NCBI RefSeq assembly: GCF_014131735.1
Contig: NZ_CP039121.1
Coordinates: 1,612,001-1,676,000, forward strand
Reading direction: 5' to 3'
Length of the DNA: 64,000 bases
From: Lactiplantibacillus plantarum
GTDB lineage: Bacteria > Bacillota > Bacilli > Lactobacillales > Lactobacillaceae
Part shown: in pieces, positions 26,170-35,623 of the stretch
Numbering within the stretch: position 1 is the stretch's first letter
Layout: each line of letters starts with the position of its first letter
Notes under the pieces: generated by a model
Databases searched by the model: none
What the model saw: only the letters and a program-made list of their open reading frames with translations
Told to the model about the DNA's origin: nothing
Made by a program: the position numbers and the translations under genes

Positions 26170-27534
26170 ATGGAAAATCGACAGCGACAGTTTGGCTGGT
26201 TATTAGCGTTAACTTCATTAGGCTTTTTTATGGCAATGATGGACTCAATGATTGTGACAACGGCGTCAACAGCAATTAAAATTGATTTCGACATCTCGGA
26301 GGCCAGTTTACAGTGGGCCCTCAACGCTTACAATGTCGCGATTGCAGCAACGTTACTTGTGGGCGTTGCATTAGGTGATCGCTTTGGACGCCGCCGGGTT
26401 TATAATCTCGGCATTTTAGTTTTTACGCTGGGTTCAGTGTTTTGTGCATTAGCCAATCGAATGCCATTATTGATAGTGGCACGTGTCATTGCAGGTATTG
26501 GGGCCTCCGTCATGACACCGATGTCAATGGCTATTTTAACGGCTGCAGTTCCAGTTGCGAAGCGTGGGAAAGCTTTAGGAATCTGGAGCGGTATCGGTGG
26601 ACTGGCACTGATTGTCGGGCCGGCTCTGGGTGGTCTAATTGTAGCTAAATTAACCTGGCAGTGGATTTTTTGGATCAATGTGCCACTTGGCCTGATTGTC
26701 ATAGGATTATCCCGGTTCTATTTACCAGAAAGTACCGGGGTAGCAACACCAATTAATTTAACGGACGCAGGTCTTTCAATGTTAGCGATGACCGCAATCA
26801 TTTGGGCCTTAGCTGCCAGTTCGACTAGTATTAATGGACTTGGTCCGTTCGTTGGCCTGATAATTGGCTTAGTTGCAGGCACTTGGTTTATCAAGCGACA
26901 GCAACATGTCGTTGCACCGTTAATGCCGTTAACGCTTTTTAAAAAGCGTATTTTTACGATGGGAAATGTGGCGACTTTTTTATTATATGCCGCGATGTAC
27001 GGAGTCGTTTTCTTTTTACCCCAATTCTTACAAGTTGTTCAGCATGATAATGCGTGGGAGGCAGGATTGTCCTTATTACCTTGGACTGGGACACTAGTAT
27101 TAGTTGCGCCATTTGCTGGCAAAGCTGTGGACCTCTACGGGGAAGCGATTGTGGCAGTTATCGGGCTATTATCTCAAACATTTGGGTATTTCATGCTTGG
27201 TTACCTAGTTGCCAACCATGTTGCTTATGTTATGATGATTGCTCCGCTGGCAATTGCTGGGATGGGATTGTCAATGGCGGGCCCCGCGTTACAGCATGCA
27301 GTTTTGGGGGGAGTGTCACCGGCAGTTATCGGTAAGGCAGCCGGAATTTACAACGTTTTTCGGTTACTTGGAGGTGCGGCTGGCACGGCAATTGCTGTGG
27401 TGGTGTTTACAGTGAGTAGTCGGGTACCTGCGATGAATGCAATTGGCTTTCAAACAGTCATGTTTAGTACAGCATTGATTTCAGCTATAGGCGCCGGTTG
27501 TGCTTGGCAAATAAGAAATTCAAAGAACTTGTAG
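26170..27534 (+). CDS. MFS multidrug-type exporter, DHA2 (EmrB/QacA) family
   Basis: A 454-residue membrane protein, about 14 predicted helices, proton-coupled drug or metabolite efflux. Helix 1 carries the DHA2 signature MMDSMIVTTASTAIKIDF; motif A GDRFGRRRVYNLG follows helix 2; motif C GIWSGIGGLALIVGPALGG is in helix 5. GGGGCGG lies 7 bases before the ATG. Regulation by the upstream ArsR-like protein is inferred from the operator-like repeats between them. The substrate cannot be told from sequence. Confidence 0.88.
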   Translation: MENRQRQFGWLLALTSLGFFMAMMDSMIVTTASTAIKIDFDISEASLQWALNAYNVAIAATLLVGVALGDRFGRRRVYNLGILVFTLGSVFCALANRMPLLIVARVIAGIGASVMTPMSMAILTAAVPVAKRGKALGIWSGIGGLALIVGPALGGLIVAKLTWQWIFWINVPLGLIVIGLSRFYLPESTGVATPINLTDAGLSMLAMTAIIWALAASSTSINGLGPFVGLIIGLVAGTWFIKRQQHVVAPLMPLTLFKKRIFTMGNVATFLLYAAMYGVVFFLPQFLQVVQHDNAWEAGLSLLPWTGTLVLVAPFAGKAVDLYGEAIVAVIGLLSQTFGYFMLGYLVANHVAYVMMIAPLAIAGMGLSMAGPALQHAVLGGVSPAVIGKAAGIYNVFRLLGGAAGTAIAVVVFTVSSRVPAMNAIGFQTVMFSTALISAIGAGCAWQIRNSKNL

Positions 27535-27577
27535 CTGACAATAACGATCATTACAATGTGTGACAGATAGTTTGAGT

Positions 27578-27633
27578 AGCCTTAAAAGAGCGTGTTTAAT
27601 CGGGTGACCGACTAAGCACGCTCTTTTAAGGCT
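27578..27633. terminator. Bidirectional terminator
   Basis: AGCCTTAAAAGAGCGTG pairs perfectly with CACGCTCTTTTAAGGCT (17 bp). It lies between the MFS gene (plus) and the esterase gene (minus). Confidence 0.8.
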
Positions 27634-27662
27634 AACGTTAACCATGGTTGAGCCTTTGATAA

Positions 27663-28415
27663 TTAATTTAAATAATAATCGAAGAAATTAGCAACTTTGT
27701 TCATCAGAGGCACTTTGACCAGATGTTTGGCTTGATAACCCGTGATAAATGCCACTTGTTCAGCATACGGGGCGGTATGCACGCGGTCAAAGAAATTACG
27801 AGACTGTGAATAAGGAATCCGTTCATCCTCAGTACCATGCCAAAATAAAAGTGGCCGATGATTGATGGTTTCCGGTTGCAGGTTAAGATCATAGTGATCT
27901 AGCCAACTCGTCAATAGGGCTAAATCACTGGGAATGTAATAAGCATGGGCCTGCGTATGTTTGCGGACTAATTGGGCGTACGCGTTCAGGTTAGGGGTCC
28001 CCATAATGATTGTGGCTGCTTTAATTTCAGGATGATGGGTCAATAAAGCCCCGGTCGTCATGCCACCCATTGAATAACCGCCGACACCAATCTGCTCATT
28101 CAAAATGAGTTTACGCTCCCGGTAGTAATTCACAATTAGCTCGAATTCGCCAAGATTACCTTGGATACTGTTCCAAAAAGTAAATGAAGGAATCTGGCTA
28201 ACGATTTGGTGTCGTTCACCGTGATTCATGGCATCGGGCAAGACGACTCGTAAATTCTTGCGAGCCAGTTTACGTGCTTGGGTCAAGACGAGTTCTTTAT
28301 TGGACTGCCAACCGTGGTAAAAAATCACTAGTGGCAGCGGTTGGTCTAAATGGGTTGTAGTAACAACTTCCAGCGCAGGCACATCTTGAAAGTGTCGGTT
28401 AGTAACTTTGATCAT
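27663..28415 (-). CDS. Alpha/beta hydrolase, YitV-like esterase
   Basis: A 250-residue cytoplasmic hydrolase. The nucleophile elbow is GGYSMGGMTTG, the acid lies in WHGTEDERIPY, and the base is probably the His of QAKHLVK near the C-terminus. The oxyanion region is FYHGWQSNKE. Closest by eye to the prolyl-oligopeptidase-like YitV group of Bacillus. The substrate is unknown. It is monocistronic on the minus strand, with a terminator shared with the MFS gene. Confidence 0.82.
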   Translation of the reverse strand: MIKVTNRHFQDVPALEVVTTTHLDQPLPLVIFYHGWQSNKELVLTQARKLARKNLRVVLPDAMNHGERHQIVSQIPSFTFWNSIQGNLGEFELIVNYYRERKLILNEQIGVGGYSMGGMTTGALLTHHPEIKAATIIMGTPNLNAYAQLVRKHTQAHAYYIPSDLALLTSWLDHYDLNLQPETINHRPLLFWHGTEDERIPYSQSRNFFDRVHTAPYAEQVAFITGYQAKHLVKVPLMNKVANFFDYYLN

Positions 28416-28610
28416 ATTTATCGGCTCACTTTATTAATATTATGATTAAGTTAACTGTGCCAGAAATGACTGCTGAATACAACTGATAGACTTGTTTAGT
28501 CAATATTTGGTCTTGTTAATTGTTAGTGATGTTAAAATAATGGTAATCGCCTGTTTATTAACTAGAATTACGGCCTCTAAAAAGTAATCTTAAAACGGAA
28601 GGTGTTATAA

Positions 28611-29018
28611 ATGACCGAAATCGAAACGGCACTACTTCGGGACCGAAAAGCAAAAGTCCAGCAATATTTTGCGATGTGGGTCACTCGTGATTTTGAAGCG
28701 TTACCAAGAATATTTGCGGTCGATTGTTATTATCAAGAATGCTATGGACCAGCATATCTATCATTAGCGGAAGTTCAAGCCTGGATTGAACATCAATTAA
28801 GAGTTCAACGGGTAACGGCGTGGTCGATTCAGCGGTTGTGGTCAGTAACTGACAACATGATCTTTGCCCAGTGGTCCTTCACCGCTGTTACTGACCGGAT
28901 GACTCAGTTTGATGGGCTTTCGGCAGTTCATTTTAATTTAGCAGGACGTATCGACGATTTACGAGAGTATCAGACCACGACTGCGCATGATTATCCTTAT
29001 CATGGATCCGTGCTGTGA
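28611..29018 (+). CDS. SnoaL-like/NTF2-fold small protein
   Basis: A 135-residue protein with the NTF2-like pattern: a long first helix (KAKVQQYFAMWVTRDFEALPRIF), a conserved YYQECYGP segment, then beta strands ending in AVHFNLAGRIDDLREYQT. In related lactobacilli such proteins are annotated as nuclear-transport-factor-2 family with no proven activity. GGAAGG lies about 10 bases before the ATG. No functional partner is evident. Confidence 0.75.
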   Translation: MTEIETALLRDRKAKVQQYFAMWVTRDFEALPRIFAVDCYYQECYGPAYLSLAEVQAWIEHQLRVQRVTAWSIQRLWSVTDNMIFAQWSFTAVTDRMTQFDGLSAVHFNLAGRIDDLREYQTTTAHDYPYHGSVL

Positions 29019-29078
29019 TATGCGAAGCATGTGTGTCATAATGTAAGCGAAATCATTTTGAGCGTTGGGGGAATCAGT

Positions 29079-30419
29079 ATGCAAGTTCAAGTTTCTGTTA
29101 TTGTGGCTGCATGTAATGAGGAGCACTGGTTAAGGCGTTGTTTGACCTCATAAAAAAAACAGACATTAGCGGCCTTAGAAGTCATTATTGTTGATGATGG
29201 TAGTACGGACGGCACGGCTGCAATTTGTGACCAATATTGTGAGCGCTGGCCGCACCTATTTCGGGTTATCCATCAACGTAACCAAGGACAGGGACCTGCA
29301 CGTAATGCGGGGATTACCGCCGCGCATGGTCGCTATTTAGGTTTTGTCGATGCTGATGATTGGGTCGAACCGACGATGTATGCGACCTTAGTAGCAACGG
29401 CTGAGCGTAGTCATGCCCAAATCGTCGTTTGTGATGTTCGTAAAATCTACGCGGCGACTCACCGCACAACTAGTCTGCTGAGCTTGCCAGATGCGACTGA
29501 TCACGTGGCAATTGCGGCTTATCTTAAATACGGTCTAAATAATGCTTATTCCGGAAATAAATTATATGCACGTTCGTGTTGGCAGAAATATCGTTACCAG
29601 CGGATGGTCTACGAGGATTTAGATATTTTGCTGGACATGTTGAGTTGCTGTGAGCGAGTCGCATATGTGCAACAACCATTTTATAATTATTATAAACATG
29701 CTGGTTCGACAACTTTAGATTATACCAACCCACGACTGTTTGATATTATGACAGCCTATCAAGATGCCATTGAGCACGCCAAGGTGACGTATCAGGATGC
29801 GGTGACTTATTGCGTCGCTAAGCGAATTTTGATTAATTTAGCAACGCCAGGCTTTGCCGATTATCTAGCGGAGTTTATTGAACTGATACGACAATTGCGT
29901 CCTACTTTTGAAGCCAGTCCGTCAATAATGAGTGATCCGGCTATTAAAAAAATTTGTGATTATGTAGGTCAATTGACATTACCCCGGCGATTTATCTGTG
30001 AGCGTGAGGACTGGGCTCAATCGTGGCATCAGTATAGTCGGAATTTCAAAACGATTATACCGGTAGCTAAAGCATTGCCGGCCGATTTACGACAACGGTC
30101 TAACCACTTTAAACTCGATTATTGGTTGTTGAAAACGTTATTTGAACAAGGTGGCTTGCTGATTTTGGGTACCGTCAAGTTGCACCGACCGTTTGGGCGT
30201 TTACGGGCGGGAGGTGACGTGTTAGCCTTTGAAGGTGAACATTGTTTATTAGTTGGTGCGCAACCACGTTCTCCACTGATTTCTGAATTACTGCAACAGT
30301 TGATTGTTGGTTCCGAGTCACTAACAGAGTTGCTGACAATGGTTAAGGCACAGCCAGAACGATGGTCAGCGGGTACGCATAAGATTCGCTTGGTTGACAT
30401 AAAAGATTGGCTACAATAG
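29079..30419 (+). pseudogene. Family 2 glycosyltransferase interrupted by a nonsense codon
   Basis: The gene starts at ATG 29079 (GGGGG upstream) with MQVQVSVIVAACNEEHWLRRC, a typical GT2 N-terminus. Codon 25 is TAA (29151-29153), and the same frame then continues without further stops to 30419. After the stop come VIIVDDGSTDGT (nucleotide-sugar binding), the DADDW metal motif and YEDLDILLDM. Changing TAA to TTA would restore a normal CLTSLKKQTL helix, so one point mutation explains it. The intact product would be 446 residues. A shorter product could arise only from internal restart, which would lose the first strand. Confidence 0.85.
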
Positions 30420-30426
30420 GGCGACG

Positions 30427-30463
30427 GGTCACTGAGTCATGCAGAGCAGCGGACTCAGTGACC
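30427..30463 (+). terminator. Stem-loop after the glycosyltransferase pseudogene
   Basis: GGTCACTGAGTC pairs perfectly with GACTCAGTGACC; only a short TATTTAG follows, so termination may be weak. Confidence 0.6.
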
Positions 30464-30572
30464 TATTTAGTCATTGGTTACATTGAAAATGAATAAAAAC
30501 TAAATAGCAATTTAAAATATTATATAATGATGATAAAATTAATTTTAGATTAAATTAAGAAAGGGTGAAAAT

Positions 30573-31652
30573 ATGTTAAAACCAGCACCATTGCACGTTG
30601 GTGACCACGTGGCCGTCGTCAGTCTTTCGAGCGGCACGCTCGGAGAACTCACGCAGCAGCATCAATTGAATCGGGGGCTAAAACGGATGCGCCAATTAGG
30701 GCTCGTCCCAGTCATGATGCCGAATGCTTTGAAAGGGCGACTGATTTTACAGCAACGCCCTGAATTAAGAGCCGCCGATTTGAAGGCGGCTTTCTTAGAC
30801 CCAAGTATCCGTGGAGTTGTGGCGGCAATTGGCGGTGATGATACGTATCGAACCGTGCCATTTTTGATGGCTGATGAGCAGTTTAAGACGGCGGTTCGGC
30901 GGTCGCCTAAACTGTTTACAGGCTTTTCAGATACGACGATCAATCATTTGATGTTTTATCAGCTTGGACTGCAAACTTTTTATGGCCCCAATTTTTTAAG
31001 CGACTTGGCCGAATTAGGGCCGACGATGTTGCCGTATACCACGAAGACTTGGCAGCGTTACTTTGAAAATCCTCAGCAGACAAGCATTATTAGCAGTCCC
31101 GTGTGGTATGACGAACGAACAAATTTCAGTGAATCGGCGCAGGGAACACGGCGCATGACCCACACCGAAATGCACCATTACGAAGTGTTACGTGGTCACG
31201 GGACAATCAGTGGGACGCTACTTGGTGGTTGCCTGGACAGCTTTTATGATTTATTGACCACGACCCGTTATCCAGACGAACGGCAAGTTGCGGAACAGTT
31301 CAGACTGATTCCATGTGCAGCCGAATGGCGCGGAAAAATTCTGTTTATCGAAACGAGTGACGCGCAGCCGCAGCCAGATTTGTTCAAGCGGATGCTGCAG
31401 CGAATGCGACAAGCTGAGATTTTGACAAACGTAGCCGCCGTGATTGTAGGTAAGCCGCAGAATGAGCATTATTATCAGGAATACCGCCAAATTTTGATCG
31501 ATGAGACAGCCGATTTGAAATTGCCAATTCTGTACAATATTAATTTTGGTCACGCTTTTCCGCGAACGGCACTTCCATATGGGGCGCAAGTGTGTATCGA
31601 TTTTGAGCAAGCCACGTTAAAAATTTTAGAACCTTGGTTTGTGGAAGCTTAA
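30573..31652 (+). CDS. S66-family LD-carboxypeptidase/MccF-like serine peptidase
   Basis: A 359-residue cytoplasmic serine peptidase of family S66, which cleaves peptidoglycan tetrapeptides (LdcA) or peptidyl-nucleotide antibiotics (MccF). The nucleophile Ser lies in FTGFSDTTINHL, the acid in LFIETSDAQPQ and the His in YNINFGHAFPR. The inserted loop and length favour the MccF/LdcA-like branch annotated as 'S66 peptidase family'. GAAAGGGTG lies upstream of the ATG. A second S66 gene lies 2.2 kb downstream, beyond a lysozyme gene. Confidence 0.85.
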   Translation: MLKPAPLHVGDHVAVVSLSSGTLGELTQQHQLNRGLKRMRQLGLVPVMMPNALKGRLILQQRPELRAADLKAAFLDPSIRGVVAAIGGDDTYRTVPFLMADEQFKTAVRRSPKLFTGFSDTTINHLMFYQLGLQTFYGPNFLSDLAELGPTMLPYTTKTWQRYFENPQQTSIISSPVWYDERTNFSESAQGTRRMTHTEMHHYEVLRGHGTISGTLLGGCLDSFYDLLTTTRYPDERQVAEQFRLIPCAAEWRGKILFIETSDAQPQPDLFKRMLQRMRQAEILTNVAAVIVGKPQNEHYYQEYRQILIDETADLKLPILYNINFGHAFPRTALPYGAQVCIDFEQATLKILEPWFVEA

Positions 31653-31749
31653 GTAGTCATTGTTAAATTGGTATCGGCAGACGATCAAAAAGATATTCTT
31701 TGTTCATTGCAACGAGCAAAGAATAGTGCAATACGAGAGGAGTTGTCAT

Positions 31750-32236
31750 ATGAAATTACAAATTCGACGTTTTAAAACTACGGATGCGCCAGCAGCGGCG
31801 GCACTGATTGCGCGCACATTACTGACGAGTAATCAGGGTGACTATCCCAAAGCATACTTGGATCGGCTCATTACCCAGATGACACCGGCTTGGCTATGCC
31901 AAAAAGCTGCTGCGACGCACTTTTATGTCGGTTATTTTCAGCAGCAACTCGTTGCGACCGGGGCGATTGGGTCATACTGGGGGCGCCCAGGTGAGTACAG
32001 TCTGTTCACGATTTTTGTTGATCCGGAGGTTCAAGGCATGGGGGGGGCGTCAAATTCTGCATACCCTTGAACAGGATGTCTATTTCAGTCATGCCCACCG
32101 TGTAGAAATTCCAGCGTCCGTGACTGCGCACTTATTTTACCAACACTTCGGGTATCGACCTAAGCCTGGAGGAATCTACCCGGATGATGAAGGCCTGTAT
32201 CGATTAGAAAAGTTTCCACATGAATCATTTCACTAG
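31750..32236 (+). pseudogene. GNAT acetyltransferase broken by a frameshift in a G run
   Basis: The gene starts at ATG 31750 (GAGAGGAG upstream) with MKLQIRRFKTTDAPAAAALI. The frame breaks at a run of eight G's (32040-32047). With seven G's, the reading would run GMGGRQILHTLEQ, the acetyl-CoA loop of GNATs, and continue to the stop at 32236, giving about 161 residues. As written, the upstream frame ends in a short wrong tail at 32070. A single base insertion in a homopolymer could be real decay, slippage-based switching, or a sequencing error. Confidence 0.85.
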
Positions 32237-32389
32237 TAAATCACACTTTCCTGCATTGGTTTATAATGTAAACAAATTGTAAAGTGACTGCAATCAGTTT
32301 GAGAACTTATCTGCACATTTTATCGGTAGGATAAGGTGTGCAGTAAACGTACATATCAAACTAATGATGGGAAGGCGAGTAATTTGGTC

Positions 32390-33727
32390 ATGCAGAAAAA
32401 GTGGCGGTTGATACTGCTGCTCGTGGGTTGTTTTTTAGGTGGTATCGGAGTCGTTCAGGCACACGCGGCGGTGCCGGATATCTCAGAGTGGCAAGGTCAG
32501 TTAACGAGTACCGAGGTTCAAAGTTTGAAGAGTCAGGCTGATTTTGTCATCAACCGGGTGCAATATGGGAGCAGTTATGAGGATCTCTACCACACCTCTA
32601 ATGAGAGTCTCTATGTGAAATATGGTGTTCCGTTCGGGTCCTATGACTATGCGACCTTTACGAGTACCGCGACTGCCAAAGCCGAGGCAGATAAGTTCTA
32701 TCAACGCGCAAATAAGAACACGAAGTTCTACGTCTTGGATTTTGAAACGACTTCCATGAGTAGCACGGCGGCCAACGCGGCTGTCAAGGCTTGGTATACT
32801 GAGATGCGGTCGTTAACGAGCAAGAAGTTGATTTTTTATTCGTACCAGTCATTTGCAACCACATACGCCAACACGGCACGGCAAAGTTTTGATGCCCAGT
32901 GGATTGCAAATTACTCCTCGAAGCCGACGATTTCGTTCTCATTGTGGCAATATTCCAGTAGCTATTATTTATCTTCGCTAGGACAATATGTTGATAACAG
33001 TTTGTATGACAGTGCTTCCGTGACGACATACCACCCGTTAAGCTGGTGGACTTCCGGGACTTCGGCATCATCGTCGACCAGTTCAACTAGCACGACGTAT
33101 GCCTACAGCAGTTATACGAAAGGGCAACATGTGTACCTCAATAATGGGGCGTCGAGCTATTATGACGGCACAAAAGTGCCCAGTAGCGCTAAGAAAAAAT
33201 ACTACAAGGTCACAGCAACCAAGTCAGTCACTAAGAGTCGTTCCAAGCAGCTGGTTTACTTAAGTGGTCTAAATAAATGGGTCTTATCACAGGACGTCAC
33301 CGGCTATTGGGTCGGCCAACACGGATTATATCAACTTCGTGAAAAGAGCACTTTGTTCAAAGATGTTAATTTGACAACCTCGACGGGTAAAACCTTGAAA
33401 AAGGGTGGCATCTACAGTGGTAAATTGGTTAAAAGTGGGAATTTCTATCGAATTAAGGTGAGTGGTGGTTATATCACGGCGAAGGTCTCCAAATCTGATC
33501 ATTGGTACTATGAATCAGTACCTTCCAGTGGCTGGATCAAGACTAAAGTGGGACTCTACACCTATAAATCTTCAAACTTTGTTAAGTCTAATCGACACGC
33601 TTACCACGCCGCTGGTGATCGAATTAAAGTAACGAAGGTTTACCCACGGTCGGGTGGCTCACGCTATTATTTAACGAATAAAGGGAATTACGTTTCAGCC
33701 AACCGCTCAAACGTGGTCACACAATAA
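32390..33727 (+). CDS. Secreted GH25 lysozyme/muramidase
   Basis: Exported N-acetylmuramidase. A signal peptide (about residues 1-27, cleavage near AHA-AVPDIS) is followed by the GH25 catalytic domain with DISEWQG and the catalytic pair in YVLDFETT. The C-terminal half carries tyrosine- and lysine-rich SH3-like repeats (GYWVGQHGLYQLREK, SGWIKTKVGLYTYK) likely to bind wall polymers. Start is uncertain: ATG 32390 gives a clean signal peptide. A TTG at 32384 is better spaced from AAGG, and a GTG at 32336 would add 18 residues. Length about 445. Confidence 0.9.
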   Translation: MQKKWRLILLLVGCFLGGIGVVQAHAAVPDISEWQGQLTSTEVQSLKSQADFVINRVQYGSSYEDLYHTSNESLYVKYGVPFGSYDYATFTSTATAKAEADKFYQRANKNTKFYVLDFETTSMSSTAANAAVKAWYTEMRSLTSKKLIFYSYQSFATTYANTARQSFDAQWIANYSSKPTISFSLWQYSSSYYLSSLGQYVDNSLYDSASVTTYHPLSWWTSGTSASSSTSSTSTTYAYSSYTKGQHVYLNNGASSYYDGTKVPSSAKKKYYKVTATKSVTKSRSKQLVYLSGLNKWVLSQDVTGYWVGQHGLYQLREKSTLFKDVNLTTSTGKTLKKGGIYSGKLVKSGNFYRIKVSGGYITAKVSKSDHWYYESVPSSGWIKTKVGLYTYKSSNFVKSNRHAYHAAGDRIKVTKVYPRSGGSRYYLTNKGNYVSANRSNVVTQ

Positions 33728-33770
33728 GTCAATTAAGTCGCTCAAAACGAGCATAGCCAGTTGATTACTA

Positions 33771-33809
33771 AACGACTTTCAGCAAGTTATTAGCTGAAAG
33801 TCGTTTTTT
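33771..33809 (+). terminator. Terminator after the lysozyme gene
   Basis: AACGACTTTCAGC pairs with GCTGAAAGTCGTT, then T's. Confidence 0.85.
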
Positions 33810-33898
33810 GAGGAAATACGTCGATTGGAAGTACGTTAAGATTAAAAAGTGCTACACTTATTTTAATTATATTTTAATCTTGTGGGGGTGGGAATACA

Positions 33899-34867
33899 AT
33901 GAAAATTGGGACATTTTCTGCATCAACGCCGATTACGGCATTATCGCCAAACCGTTATGCTCGCGCACGACGGTTCTTGGCAACCCAAGGAGTGACCTTA
34001 GTTGCCGGTAATTTGACGGGACGACGGGATAGTTACCGTGCTGGTTCCATCAAAGAACGGGCGGCCGAAATCAACGCGTTAATTCATGATGATTCGCTGG
34101 ACATCTTGATGGCAACGATTGGTGGGACGAACGCAAATTCGGTGCTAGCAATGCTCGATTACGAGTATCTCAATCAGCATCCCAAAACAATTGTCGGTTA
34201 CTCCGATGCGACGGCCGTGTTATTGGCGGTGCAAACGCACGCGCCTAATTGTCGTGTGATTTACGGACCGGCCTTAGTAGCCTCACTTGGCGCCTTAGAG
34301 TCAGAGATCGTGACAACCACTTGGCAGAATTTTCTGACAGTCTACCGCGCAGCACCGGGGCAGGCCGTAACCGAACAGGCACCGGCACAGTGGACGGATG
34401 AAGCGGTCAATTGGGAGACCTTTGAACATCCGAAACACATGCACGCAAATACTTGGCATTATACGGCGACCCCCATTTTGACTGGCCGTTTGATCGGTGG
34501 GAACTTGAACACCATGTACGGGTTCTTTAACTCACCTTATTTTCCAAAATTAACTGGTAACGAGCTTTTATTTATTGAAGATGCCGAGAAAACTGCAGCA
34601 ACGCTGGAAAAAAATTTCGTAATGTTAGCGTTGGCTGGTGTTTTTGATCAAATCTCTGGCATTATTTTGGGAAAACACGCGTTGTACGATGATCAAGGCA
34701 GCGGGCGGTTGCCAATCGATATCTTACAGGAGGTGCTGGGGGATCGCCAATTACCAATTATTTACGACTACGATAGCTGCCATACAGTCCCCATGCTCAG
34801 TACGCCATTGGGGGCGGATGTCCGGATTGATGCGCAGGCTCGAACGGTGACGTTTAGTCATTTTTAG
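33899..34867 (+). CDS. Second S66-family LD-carboxypeptidase-like peptidase
   Basis: A 322-residue cytoplasmic S66 peptidase. Nucleophile Ser in TIVGYSDATAVLL, Glu in LLFIEDAEKTA and His in YDYDSCHTVPML. It is clearly different from the homologue at 30573 and shorter. GGGGGTGGG lies upstream of the ATG. Likely roles are turnover of muropeptides or resistance to a peptide antibiotic; the neighbouring lysozyme favours cell-wall turnover. Confidence 0.85.
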   Translation: MKIGTFSASTPITALSPNRYARARRFLATQGVTLVAGNLTGRRDSYRAGSIKERAAEINALIHDDSLDILMATIGGTNANSVLAMLDYEYLNQHPKTIVGYSDATAVLLAVQTHAPNCRVIYGPALVASLGALESEIVTTTWQNFLTVYRAAPGQAVTEQAPAQWTDEAVNWETFEHPKHMHANTWHYTATPILTGRLIGGNLNTMYGFFNSPYFPKLTGNELLFIEDAEKTAATLEKNFVMLALAGVFDQISGIILGKHALYDDQGSGRLPIDILQEVLGDRQLPIIYDYDSCHTVPMLSTPLGADVRIDAQARTVTFSHF

Positions 34868-34985
34868 ACTAATAATCGTTATAAATTAGTCCAAAACCGC
34901 GAACCACAACAGGTAGTCAACGGGGTTGTAGTTGATGTTGCCAGGTTGTTGGTGAGCATCAAAACATAATGAGTTGGGAGTAAGC

Positions 34986-35444
34986 TCATTCAGTCGGTGA
35001 TTGGTCAGACTCGAGGTCCAAGAAAAAACGTTTTTGAAGCTTAGTCGCGGTGTAACCAATTTGCTGATAAAATTGGTGCGCGCCTTGGCGTTCGATACCG
35101 GAATTCAATCGAATACCAGCGACGTGATAAAGGCGCGCTTGTTGTGCCAATGCGGTCATTAAGGAACAACCAACGCCTCGATGTTGTACGGTAGTGCTAA
35201 CGGCGAGTGCCAATATATTGAATAGTGCTGGACCATATGTTTCTAAATAAACTTCAGCATGGACATAGCCAAGAACTTGTTGATCATTGGCGCTGGTCGC
35301 TGCTAGCAAGATATGCCGCTCTGGTTGTGACAGTAAGCGAGCTAAGTTTTGAGTCGTATTTATTAAGGGATAGTCATAGTTTAGTTGGTCAGCGTTTAAT
35401 TTCTGAATCGTAGGGGCATCAGTAATTTGAACAGCTCGAATCAT
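34986..35444 (-). CDS. GNAT family N-acetyltransferase
   Basis: A 152-residue GNAT. The N-terminal MIRAVQITDAPTIQKLN is typical. Motif A appears as LALAVSTTVQHRGVGCSLMTALAQQAR, with the acetyl-CoA pyrophosphate loop HRGVGCSL, and motif B as GAHQFYQQIGY. The substrate is unknown. It is alone on the minus strand; AAAGAAGG is upstream of the ATG. Confidence 0.85.
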   Translation of the reverse strand: MIRAVQITDAPTIQKLNADQLNYDYPLINTTQNLARLLSQPERHILLAATSANDQQVLGYVHAEVYLETYGPALFNILALAVSTTVQHRGVGCSLMTALAQQARLYHVAGIRLNSGIERQGAHQFYQQIGYTATKLQKRFFLDLESDQSPTE

Positions 35445-35558
35445 AAATGAAACCTTCTTTCGTGAAAATTATTCTCATTGTACGCTTATCTTATTCAGAA
35501 TGGTAGTCGCAGAAAACTTTGTAAACCGGCCATACTTACATGCCTGATATAAGAATAC

Positions 35559-35588
35559 TTGCTTTTTGATAAATGATAAACATATAAT
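35559..35588 (+). promoter_or_regulatory. Promoter of the ABC-2 gene pair
   Basis: TTGCTT (35559-35564) and TATAAT (35583-35588) with an 18-base spacer, about 35 bases before the permease gene. Confidence 0.5.
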
Positions 35589-35623
35589 AAAACAATTAGA
35601 TTAACAAAAGGAGTGTGATGGTG

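Noticed and set aside
29151..29160. Programmed frameshift at the A run in the glycosyltransferase
   Set aside because: The frame before and after the stop is the same, so a shift would break it; a nonsense mutation fits.
31251..31610. 119-codon minus-strand frame opposite the S66 peptidase gene
   Set aside because: It is a shadow of a well-supported coding gene with catalytic motifs on the plus strand.
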